A stretch of DNA of 36,271 nucleotides from Bacteroidia bacterium (GTDB lineage Bacteria; Bacteroidota; Bacteroidia; Bacteroidales; VadinHA17). The notes under the pieces were generated by a model. That model did not search any database and had not been told where the DNA came from. It worked only from the letters and a program-made list of their open reading frames with translations. Of the stretch, positions 1-6,175 are shown piece after piece. Within the stretch, counting starts at the first letter, position 1. Every line of letters begins with the position of its first letter. The stretch spans positions 1 through 36,271 of the forward strand of contig JAPLED010000080.1 in NCBI GenBank assembly GCA_026391475.1, given 5' to 3'. The position numbers were made by a program, and so were the translations under genes.

Positions 1-98
1 TTCTCTAATTCCCGGACTTTCCCTTTTTTAAACTCTTCGCTGAAAGACCTTTGAAACTGGCCCTTGTTCTCATAATCAAAAAAACTTACTTTTGTCAT
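1..98 (-). CDS. IS3-type transposase OrfA, N-terminal fragment (runs off left edge)
   Basis: An open frame starts at the ATG on the minus strand at 98..96 and stays open to the window edge, giving 32 residues. It contains the stretch FQRSFSEEFKKGKVRELE. A basic FSEEFK-KVRE segment close to the N-terminus is typical of the helix-turn-helix OrfA protein of IS3/IS911-like elements, which binds the terminal inverted repeats. The rest of the element lies outside the window. The bases upstream of the start (about 99-165) would contain the element end, but I cannot fix the inverted repeat without the other end. The next gene (MurU-like) is intact, so the element has inserted beside it and not into it. 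Family assignment is by eye from a short fragment. Confidence 0.55.
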   Translation of the reverse strand, partial: MTKVSFFDYENKGQFQRSFSEEFKKGKVRELE

Positions 99-168
99 AG
101 CGTTAACCTTTTTTTTGGTCAACGTATTTCAGGCATCGACAGATACTGGGAAGTCTTAACTAAGTACA

Positions 169-189
169 GAAACCAGAACCGAGAACCAA
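169..189. repeat. Heptamer tandem repeat, three degenerate units
   Basis: The units GAAACCA, GAACCGA and GAACCAA follow one another with a 7-bp period, between the transposase fragment and the MurU-like gene. It is the weakest of the heptamer arrays that recur between genes in this window. Confidence 0.45.
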
Positions 190-199
190 TGAACAAATT

Positions 200-925
200 T
201 TACTTCTTTTTTTCGAATAGTTTTCTGACATATTCGAGACTTTCAGGAGTTCCTATATCACCCCAATAACCTTCATCATCTCTGAACGTAAATATATTGT
301 GCTCAGCAGCAAGTTTGAGATACAGAGTTGTCATAGTGTATACACCTTCAGACATATAATTAAATATCTCAGGTTCAACAATATGCATACTGGAAAAAGC
401 TATTTCAGAAAGTTCTTCTTCTGTCGCTAATGTAAGTATCTGTTCTCCTGTGAATCTGTTTCTCCATCCGCGGATCAACCCAGATCTATCAATAAGGTAA
501 AATCTGTTTCCCGGACGGTTCCTTACTGCCAGGGTGGCAAGTCCTTTCTTTTCAAGATGGTAATTGTACAGAGCTGAGAGATCAAGATCAGATATTATAT
601 CAACGTTATAAATGAGAAAAGGGTCTTTATCAAAAAATCCTCTGGCTTTATATAATCCTCCGCCTGTCTCAAGAAGCATATCTCTTTCATCCGAAACAGA
701 GATTCTTAACCCCATTTTATTGAGCCTTTTTACCTCATCTTCAACCATATCAGCGAAATGGTGAACATTTATTATTATGTCGTTAAAGCCATGTGCGGAA
801 CACTTCTCAACTGCAATCTGAAGAGCAGTTTTCCCATTGATATCAACAAGAGCCTTAGGAATACATTCAGTAATCTTTCCAAGCCGTTTACCTAGTCCTG
901 CAGCAAATATCATTGCCTTCATCAT
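200..925 (-). CDS. murU: MurU-like sugar-1-phosphate nucleotidyltransferase
   Basis: A 241-residue protein of the NTP_transferase (Rossmann-like) fold. The N-terminus KAMIFAAGLGKRLGKITECI followed by PKALV is the nucleotide-binding signature (G-x-G-x-R ... PK). LLETGGGLYKA near residue 85 matches the L-E-T-G-G-G segment typical of MurU. YNVDI holds the metal-binding Asp, and the C-terminal GDIGTPESL is typical of the family. MurU makes UDP-MurNAc from MurNAc-1-phosphate and UTP in the fosfomycin-bypass branch of wall recycling. The kinase just upstream (55-bp gap, same strand) is AmgK-like, the usual partner, and this pairing is the main reason for choosing MurU over a generic mannose-1-phosphate or glucose-1-phosphate nucleotidyltransferase. 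Two adjacent ATG codons (925 and 922) could start it; the second puts MKAMIFAAG at the N-terminus, as in relatives. Substrate specificity is inferred. Confidence 0.75.
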   Translation of the reverse strand: MMKAMIFAAGLGKRLGKITECIPKALVDINGKTALQIAVEKCSAHGFNDIIINVHHFADMVEDEVKRLNKMGLRISVSDERDMLLETGGGLYKARGFFDKDPFLIYNVDIISDLDLSALYNYHLEKKGLATLAVRNRPGNRFYLIDRSGLIRGWRNRFTGEQILTLATEEELSEIAFSSMHIVEPEIFNYMSEGVYTMTTLYLKLAAEHNIFTFRDDEGYWGDIGTPESLEYVRKLFEKKK

Positions 926-957
926 CTGACTCTTATAAGATGTGTAAATTGGATAAT

Positions 958-985
958 CTTTACCTTTTACCTTTTGTCTTTTATT
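958..985. repeat. Heptamer tandem repeat (CTTTACC, TTTTACC, TTTTGTC, TTTTATT)
   Basis: Four 7-bp units fill part of the short gap between the MurU-like and AmgK-like genes. On the minus strand they read AGACAAA and AGGTAAA, the same form as the heptamers near 31150. Confidence 0.5.
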
Positions 986-2021
986 CTATTGACTTATTCT
1001 GGTCTAATTCATTATAAAATTTAAGACCAGGGATTAACCTGACAGTCTGAAATAATTCAGGAAGTGATACAGGAAGTTGTTCTGAATCAATTAACTGAAT
1101 TAATAGCTTAACTGCCGGAACGATGCTGCCGGTAAATGTAGGTTTTTTCTCATACAATCCCCTGAATCCGAATGCTCCAAGGGCTTGCATAAGTCTTATC
1201 ATACTGAAGCCGGCATAATAACCTCTGAATTTTTCCTTATTCTCTCCCGATACTGAACAGAAATTATTTATGTGGTGGTCAAGAAGATCCTGACGAGCCT
1301 GTTGAGGAATATACGCTTTTGCATCATAAAGAAGTGATGCAACATCGTATTGAGGGGCACCTTTTCTGCCACCCTGGTAATCAATAAACCATGGCTCTCC
1401 TTCAACTATCATGATATTTGCCGACTGGAAATCCCTGTAGAGAAAATAATCCTGTCCTGTTTCAAGAAGAAAATCTGCCAGCAGATTAAAATCGTGTTCC
1501 AGTCTCCGCTCATTAAAAGGAACAGCTATAAGCTTAAGAAACATATACTTAAAATAATTCATATCCCACATCATCGACTGCCTGTCAAAACTTCTGTGAG
1601 GATAACAAAGATCAAGGTTTAGTCCGTCTATTCCTTTTATCTGGAAATGAATCAGTTTGTCAAGGATTTTTCGATATAAAATCTCCGCTTCCATATCAAA
1701 ACCGTCACCGTCATGTTTTTGCTGAAGCCAGGTAAACAGATTCATATCGCCAAGATCCTGAAGAAAATAGATAAATTTTCCCGGAAGATATCCGAATATT
1801 TCCGGTACAGGAAGTCCCTTCGAAATGAAATGGTTTGTAAACCCGATAAATGCTTCGTTCTCTTCAAAATTGGAATTATGTGCACCGATAATGCTTCTAT
1901 TTCCGGCAGTAATTCTGAAATATCTTCTATCGGAGCCTGATCTTGGCAAAGCGGCAATTTTAATATCTGAATTCCCAAATAATTCTTTGTAACCAGCTGA
2001 TATAATGCTTATTTCATCCAT
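981..2021 (-). CDS. amgK: AmgK-like sugar kinase (aminoglycoside phosphotransferase fold)
   Basis: With the ATG at 2021 this is 346 residues, the usual AmgK size. An upstream in-frame GTG at 2051 would add ten residues, but that codon lies inside a C/G-rich intergenic repeat, so I prefer the ATG. The kinase core is visible: SGSDRRYFRI near the N-terminus (nucleotide-binding loop region); YRDFQSAN with catalytic Asp197 and Asn202, where Tyr replaces the more usual His before R-D; and IDYQGG with metal-binding Asp214. AmgK phosphorylates the anomeric carbon of MurNAc or GlcNAc, giving the substrate for MurU. The MurU-like gene follows 55 bp downstream on the same strand, so the two are probably co-transcribed. 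The fold is shared with antibiotic and choline kinases; the neighbour makes the sugar-kinase reading the best one, but it is inference. Confidence 0.72.
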   Translation of the reverse strand: MDEISIISAGYKELFGNSDIKIAALPRSGSDRRYFRITAGNRSIIGAHNSNFEENEAFIGFTNHFISKGLPVPEIFGYLPGKFIYFLQDLGDMNLFTWLQQKHDGDGFDMEAEILYRKILDKLIHFQIKGIDGLNLDLCYPHRSFDRQSMMWDMNYFKYMFLKLIAVPFNERRLEHDFNLLADFLLETGQDYFLYRDFQSANIMIVEGEPWFIDYQGGRKGAPQYDVASLLYDAKAYIPQQARQDLLDHHINNFCSVSGENKEKFRGYYAGFSMIRLMQALGAFGFRGLYEKKPTFTGSIVPAVKLLIQLIDSEQLPVSLPELFQTVRLIPGLKFYNELDQNKSIE

Positions 2022-2047
2022 AAATATTTTTATCTTAATATTTTTAT

Positions 2048-2073
2048 CCACCCCTTACCCCTCCCGGGAGGGG
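2048..2073. repeat. C/G-rich palindromic repeat, copy 1
   Basis: The 16-bp core CCCCTCCCGGGAGGGG (2058-2073) is a perfect palindrome and carries a CCACCCCTTA arm on its left. A near-identical copy in the opposite orientation lies at 31110-31135. It abuts the 5' end of the AmgK-like gene and supplies a spurious in-frame GTG. Confidence 0.6.
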
Positions 2074-2129
2074 AACTCATTTGGATTATCAAATAATGTT
2101 GCGTAAAAATAATAATTTAAGCTGATTTT

Positions 2130-2208
2130 AATCGTTTTTCACTGATTTCGCTGATTTCCGCAGATTGAAATGTATAATCTGAGCTGATCTGCGCAATCTG
2201 CGGGAAAT
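2130..2208. repeat. Inverted and direct CGCAGAT/ATCTGCG repeats
   Basis: The gap between the two divergent wall-recycling genes holds GCTGATTTC-type direct repeats (about 2140-2159), then CGCAGAT at 2159-2165 and its complement ATCTGCG at 2187-2193 and 2196-2202. The arms could form a hairpin upstream of the GH3 gene promoter. Function is unknown. Confidence 0.4.
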
Positions 2209-2235
2209 TTTGAAAAATTTTCATATTAAAAATGT

Positions 2236-2243
2236 TACTTTTG
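2236..2243 (+). promoter_or_regulatory. Candidate -7 promoter element for the GH3 fusion gene
   Basis: TACTTTTG matches the Bacteroidota -7 consensus TAnnTTTG. A TTTG at 2209-2212 could serve as the -33 element, but the 23-bp spacing is longer than the usual 19-21. The start codon follows 47 bp after the element. Confidence 0.4.
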
Positions 2244-2289
2244 AAATGATTCCAAATTTTGATTATTCCTTATTAAATTACTCTGGATC

Positions 2290-5247
2290 ATGAATATAAT
2301 AAAGTCAATAAAAGTATTATTTTTTCTTTCAGTTGCTTTTTTATCATTTACTGAAATGGTAGCACAGGGGGAAGATCCACCTTTTTTAAAGTATATGAAT
2401 CATCCATGGGTTGATTCGGTGATGAATACTCTTACTACTGAGCAACAGATTGCACAATGTATTTGGGTTGCAGGTTATTCTAACCGGGACGTAGCTCATG
2501 AAGTTGAGATAAGTGATATAATCAGAAAATATGGGGTCGGAGGCATTGTTTTTTTCCAGGGGACCGCTGCAAAACAGGCCGAACTGACTAATTACTACCA
2601 AAAAATTTCCAGGGTACCTCTGCTTATCTCACTTGATGCAGAGTGGGGTGTCGGTATGAGGCTCGACAATGTTGAAAAATTTCCTTACCAGATGACTCTT
2701 GGTGCAATAAAAAATGACTCCCTGATATATCAGTTCGGGAAAGCTGTTGCTTCTCAGTTCAAACGTCTGGGAATGCAAATGAATCTCGCTCCCATTGCCG
2801 ATATTAATGTTAATCCCCGGAATCCTGTTATTAACTACCGGTCATTCGGTGAGAACAGGGATAAAGTTGCATTTAAAAGCATCATGTACATGAAGGGGAT
2901 GCAGGATAATGGGATATTAGCTACTGCAAAACATTTTCCGGGGCATGGTGATACTAACGTTGATTCCCATCTTGATCTGCCTTTAATAACACATTCCCGG
3001 ACCCGGCTCGACAGCGTTGAGCTCTATCCCTTTCGTAAGCTTATAAGTGAAGGGACCGGAAGCATCATGACTGCCCACCTCAACCTGCCTTCGCTCGACA
3101 CAACAACAGGGCTACCCTCCACCCTTTCACCTGTTATTATTAAAGGCCTGCTTAAGGATGAACTTGGATTCAGGGGACTGATAATCACCGATGCAATGAA
3201 TATGAAGGGTGTGACAAAGTATTTTAAACCGGGAGAAGCTGACGCAAAAGCCCTCGAGGCAGGTAACGATGTTGTTGAATTTGTTACAGATGTTGAAGCA
3301 GCTATCAAAGAAACTAAGAGTTACATCTTATTAAAAAAACTGACAAATGAGGATATAGCTCTTAAATGCAGAAAGATTCTGGCCCTGAAGTACTGGTCGG
3401 GGTTGAACAAATTGCAAACAATTAATAAAGAGAATATTGACAAGGAGTTATCTCCTATGACATCCAAAGCATTAATACGTGAGCTTTATGCAAATGCTTT
3501 GACTGTTCTGAATAACAATCAGAATATTCTGCCACTGAAAAACCTTCAGAGTATAAAGATTGCCACTTTAGCAATTAATAGAAACAGATTAACTTCATTT
3601 CAGCAAAGAATTGCAAAATATCATCCTGCCGACCATTATTTTCTTGATCCTTCAAATCCTGAAGCCTGCACCGATCTGTTAAATAAACTCTCAGATTATG
3701 ATATTGTTATAGCTGGTGTTTTTGATTTGGACCAGCGTCCGAATACTGGATTCGGAATAAAGCCAGGGATGAATGATTTCATTGAAAAACTTGTTGGAAG
3801 TAACAAAACCATCATAACATGGTTTGGTAATCCATACGCAATTGATAAAATAAAATCCCTCCATAATACGGATGGGCTTATTCTTGCCTATCAGGAGAAT
3901 GAATACACAGAAGATCTTTCAGCCCAGCTCATTTTCGGGGGTATCGGTGCCCGGGGGACTCTTCCTGTTACAATAAATGAAAACTGGCCTTCAGATTTTG
4001 GAATCATCACACCCGGGAATCTAAGGCTTCAATACGGAATACCCGAAAGTGTGGGTATGTCGTCGGAAATTCTTAACAGGAAGATTGACTCAATAGTAAA
4101 TATTGGTTTAACGGCAAAAGCCTTCCCGGGATGTGAGGTTATGGCCGCCAGAAAAGGTGTTGTGGTCTTCCGGAAGACTTATGGCTATCAGACCTATGAT
4201 AACAGGGTTCCAGTTATGGAAGATGATCTATTTGATCTTGCATCTGTTACTAAAGTCTCTGCAACGCTTCCGGGATTAATGATTCTCGACACCGAAGGGA
4301 AGTTCTCTCCTGATGAGACGTTGGGGAATTACCTGCCTGAATTCAAACATTCTAACAAGGGTAATATCTTATTAAGGGATATGCTGACACACCAGGCAGG
4401 ATTTACCGCATGGATCCCTTTCTGGAAAGAGACTGTTAAAAAAGATGGAAAGTTCAAGCGAAATATTTTTAATTCTGAATATGAAAAGAAATTTCCACTG
4501 GAAGTTGCACGAGGACTTTATATCAATAAAAATTACAGGAAGAAGATGTTTTCTGAAATTAAAAAGAGTCCCGTTGGAGAAAAAAAATACGTCTATTCAG
4601 ATCTTACATTTATTATTGCTCCTGAAATTATTGAAGAGTTAACAGGGCAGAAATGGTACGATTTTGTAACATCCAATATTTATCAGAAAATCGGCGCATT
4701 TGATATCGGGTTTAATCCTTATCTGAAATACCCTTTAAGCAGGATTGTTCCTACAGAATATGATTCCCTGTTCCGGAAACAACTGTTGCATGGTACTGTG
4801 CACGATGAAGGAGCTGCGATGTTAGGAGGAATATCTGGCCATGCAGGGCTATTCGCAACGGCAAACGATCTTATGAAGCTTATGGAACTCTATCGCAGGA
4901 TGGGAGAATACGGTGGGGAACAACTGATTGGCCGGGATGTTATGGAAGAGTACACAAGGGTTCAGTTTCCTGAAAATAATAACCGGAGAGGTCTCGGGTT
5001 TGATAAACCTTTGCTCAATAACTCTGAACTGACACAAAAAGAGGCTTATCCTACAAAGAGTGCTTCACCTGAAAGTTTTGGTCATTCGGGGTATACCGGT
5101 ACGTTTGTATGGATCGATCCGGTATATGACATTACCTATGTTTTCTTATGCAACAGGGTTTATCCTACAAGAAATAATAACCTTTTATCAGATCTGAATA
5201 TCAGGTCGGAGATACTTCAGGCGATTTATGATTCAATAAAGGAATAA
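2290..5247 (+). CDS. Exported GH3 (NagZ-like) beta-N-acetylglucosaminidase fused to a beta-lactamase-fold serine hydrolase
   Basis: A 985-residue protein with a signal peptide (about residues 1-25, ending MVAQG) and two catalytic domains. Domain 1 (about 35-370) is GH3 of the NagZ type: KHFPGHGDTNVDSH at 214-227 carries the catalytic Asp-His pair of NagZ enzymes, and ITDAMNMKG supplies the nucleophile Asp301. A GH3 C-terminal-type segment follows (about 390-580). Domain 2 (about 600-985) is a class C beta-lactamase/esterase-like hydrolase: SVTK at 652-655 (S-x-x-K), YSD at 769-771 where YxN is usual, and HSG at 932-934 in place of KTG. NagZ cleaves GlcNAc from anhydro-muropeptides. The second domain could act on the peptide or an ester and is unlikely to be a true beta-lactamase. 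The divergent genes are MurU- and AmgK-like, which supports a recycling role. Both active sites look intact. Confidence 0.85.
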   Translation: MNIIKSIKVLFFLSVAFLSFTEMVAQGEDPPFLKYMNHPWVDSVMNTLTTEQQIAQCIWVAGYSNRDVAHEVEISDIIRKYGVGGIVFFQGTAAKQAELTNYYQKISRVPLLISLDAEWGVGMRLDNVEKFPYQMTLGAIKNDSLIYQFGKAVASQFKRLGMQMNLAPIADINVNPRNPVINYRSFGENRDKVAFKSIMYMKGMQDNGILATAKHFPGHGDTNVDSHLDLPLITHSRTRLDSVELYPFRKLISEGTGSIMTAHLNLPSLDTTTGLPSTLSPVIIKGLLKDELGFRGLIITDAMNMKGVTKYFKPGEADAKALEAGNDVVEFVTDVEAAIKETKSYILLKKLTNEDIALKCRKILALKYWSGLNKLQTINKENIDKELSPMTSKALIRELYANALTVLNNNQNILPLKNLQSIKIATLAINRNRLTSFQQRIAKYHPADHYFLDPSNPEACTDLLNKLSDYDIVIAGVFDLDQRPNTGFGIKPGMNDFIEKLVGSNKTIITWFGNPYAIDKIKSLHNTDGLILAYQENEYTEDLSAQLIFGGIGARGTLPVTINENWPSDFGIITPGNLRLQYGIPESVGMSSEILNRKIDSIVNIGLTAKAFPGCEVMAARKGVVVFRKTYGYQTYDNRVPVMEDDLFDLASVTKVSATLPGLMILDTEGKFSPDETLGNYLPEFKHSNKGNILLRDMLTHQAGFTAWIPFWKETVKKDGKFKRNIFNSEYEKKFPLEVARGLYINKNYRKKMFSEIKKSPVGEKKYVYSDLTFIIAPEIIEELTGQKWYDFVTSNIYQKIGAFDIGFNPYLKYPLSRIVPTEYDSLFRKQLLHGTVHDEGAAMLGGISGHAGLFATANDLMKLMELYRRMGEYGGEQLIGRDVMEEYTRVQFPENNNRRGLGFDKPLLNNSELTQKEAYPTKSASPESFGHSGYTGTFVWIDPVYDITYVFLCNRVYPTRNNNLLSDLNIRSEILQAIYDSIKE

Positions 5248-5358
5248 GACGCAGGGCTTACGACTCAGGACTCAGGGAAGAATATTTTTTATGTTTTTCT
5301 GTGTGTCGTGTGTCAGCAGAATTTGTTAAAGTATGAATATCTGTATATTAAAAAATAA

Positions 5359-5388
5359 AAAACCAGACTGTGAAAACAATCTGGTTTT
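5359..5388 (-). terminator. Intrinsic terminator of the tRNA-Leu genes
   Basis: On the minus strand the stem AAAACCAGA / TCTGGTTTT (9 bp, 12-nt loop) is followed by TTTTTATTTTTTAA. It lies 12 bp downstream of tRNA-Leu(GAG). It may also stop transcripts from the GH3 gene on the plus strand, although the T-run there is shorter. Confidence 0.75.
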
Positions 5389-5399
5389 AAATTTTTCGG

Positions 5400-5483
5400 T
5401 GCCCAGAACAAGACTCGAACTTGCACACCGTAACCGGCACCAGCCCCTCAAGCTGGCGTGTCTACCAATTTCACCATCTGGGC
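5400..5483 (-). tRNA. tRNA-Leu (anticodon GAG)
   Basis: On the minus strand the 84-nt sequence has a 7-bp acceptor stem GCCCAGA / TCTGGGC with discriminator A, a D-arm with AAATTGGTAGAC, anticodon stem CCAGC / GCTGG around the loop TTGAGGG (anticodon GAG), a variable arm of class II size and the T-arm GTTCGAGTC. The long variable arm and the discriminator A fit leucine. The CCA end is not encoded (CCG follows). It reads CUC/CUU codons. Confidence 0.95.
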
Positions 5484-5490
5484 GGAATCA

Positions 5491-5525
5491 AGTAAAAAGT
5501 AAAAAGTAAAAAGTAAAAAGTAAAA
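5491..5525. repeat. Heptamer tandem repeat, five perfect AGTAAAA units
   Basis: Five exact copies of AGTAAAA lie in the 98-bp spacer between the two tRNA-Leu genes. This is the most regular of the heptamer arrays in the window and the one most likely to vary in copy number. Confidence 0.9.
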
Positions 5526-5552
5526 AGTTATACTTTGATCTAGCTTTTGTTT

Positions 5553-5573
5553 CTTTGCCTTTTGCCTTTTGCC
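5553..5573. repeat. Heptamer tandem repeat, (C/T)TTTGCC x3
   Basis: CTTTGCC, TTTTGCC, TTTTGCC. On the minus strand the unit reads GGCAAAA, related to the AGGCAAA units at 23298 and 31089. It sits just downstream of tRNA-Leu(CAG). Confidence 0.75.
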
Positions 5574-5581
5574 TTTTTAAG

Positions 5582-5665
5582 TGCCCAGAACAGGACTCGA
5601 ACCTGCACATCATTGCTGACACTAGTCCCTGAAACTAGCGCGTCTACCAATTTCGCCATCTGGGC
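5582..5665 (-). tRNA. tRNA-Leu (anticodon CAG)
   Basis: An 84-nt class II tRNA on the minus strand: acceptor stem GCCCAGA / TCTGGGC, discriminator A, D-arm AAATTGGTAGAC, anticodon stem CTAGT / ACTAG around loop TTCAGGG (anticodon CAG), long variable arm and T-arm GTTCGAGTC. The acceptor stem is identical to that of the neighbouring tRNA-Leu(GAG), as expected for a diverged tandem pair. CCA is not encoded. It reads CUG codons. Confidence 0.95.
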
Positions 5666-6121
5666 TTGTTCAAGATAAATGTCAAAGGGCTTCCGAAAAA
5701 AAGAACTTGCTGTATTATTGCGGTTAACAACGGCTGCAAAAATAAATAAAAAAATCAAAATAACAGATTGTTATTATAATAAACCTCAATTAACAACTAA
5801 TCTGAATATAATGAACTATTTAGATAAGCTATTTCCCGGTTGGATAGAGCTTTACATTTTCTGGCCGAATCCATTAACCTGGATTGCAACCAGAATTACC
5901 AACATCATAAAAACAGTTTTCTTCATTTTACAACTTTTTAATTTAAACTGTCAAATTTTTTATATAATCATAAAAAATATACCAATTAAATATTCTGTAT
6001 TAATTAAAAGCATATTTTTGCTCCCTGATTATAAATATACGAACAAACAGATAAAAAAGTTCTTGAGGTGTATTAAGCATCTGCATTACAGGTCTGCATT
6101 ATCTTCTTGTGAGTATTCTGG
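5666..6121. other. AT-rich intergenic region with lysC leader
   Basis: There is no convincing gene here. An open frame on plus from 5679 (or the ATG at 5811) to 6125 has a tryptophan-containing but otherwise Ile/Lys/Asn/Phe-rich translation with no family I recognise; I regard it as chance or decayed. The right part is the leader of the aspartokinase operon. It holds a -7-like element at 6013-6020 and two copies of CTGCATTA (6080-6087 and 6095-6102) that can pair with the terminator stem further down. Confidence 0.5.
6013..6020 (+). promoter_or_regulatory. Candidate -7 promoter element for the lysC-lysA operon
   Basis: TATTTTTG matches TAnnTTTG. No good TTTG lies 19-21 bp upstream. If used, transcription would start near 6027 and give a leader of about 150 nt before the aspartokinase start codon, containing the attenuator-like structure. 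Confidence 0.35.
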
Positions 6122-6166
6122 ATGATAAAAGATAAAACGGACCTGCAAAATGATGCAGGTTTTTTT
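6080..6166 (+). promoter_or_regulatory. Probable transcription attenuator in the lysC leader
   Basis: An intrinsic terminator, stem ACCTGCA (6141-6147) / TGCAGGT (6154-6160) with a 6-nt loop and seven T (6160-6166), ends only 9 bp before the aspartokinase ATG, with no gene on plus immediately upstream for it to end. The upstream segment CTGCATTAT (6095-6103) can pair over 9 bp, one a G-U, with ATGATGCAG (6150-6158), disrupting the terminator. A second CTGCATTA lies at 6080-6087. This is the terminator/antiterminator arrangement of an attenuator. The sensed signal (lysine, charged tRNA or a protein) is not evident. It does not resemble the lysine riboswitch. Confidence 0.6.
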
Positions 6167-6172
6167 AAGTAA
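6122..6172 (+). CDS. Possible 16-residue leader peptide over the lysC terminator
   Basis: The frame from ATG 6122 encodes MIKDKTDLQNDAGFFK and ends at TAA 6170-6172, three bases before the aspartokinase ATG. It has Lys codons at positions 3, 5 and 16, two of them just before the terminator stem, so ribosome position could in principle affect folding. No Shine-Dalgarno is visible, and two Lys codons are few for a classical leader peptide. Treat as speculative. Confidence 0.25.
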   Translation: MIKDKTDLQNDAGFFK

Positions 6173-6175
6173 AAT

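Noticed and set aside
5491-5573. CRISPR-like look of the heptamer arrays
   Set aside because: The units are 7 bp and directly abutting, with no unique spacers, and no cas genes are in the window.
5679-6125. Open frame of 148 codons on plus between tRNA-Leu(CAG) and lysC, with a possible inner ATG at 5811
   Set aside because: The translation is Ile/Lys/Asn/Phe-rich as expected of AT-rich DNA, has no recognisable domain, and overlaps the lysC leader and its competing RNA stems. Its few Trp and Pro residues are not enough to call a gene.
6013-6175. Lysine (L-box) riboswitch upstream of lysC
   Set aside because: The leader is about 150 nt, AT-rich and lacks the five-helix core and conserved bases of the L-box; only a simple terminator with competing repeats is visible.
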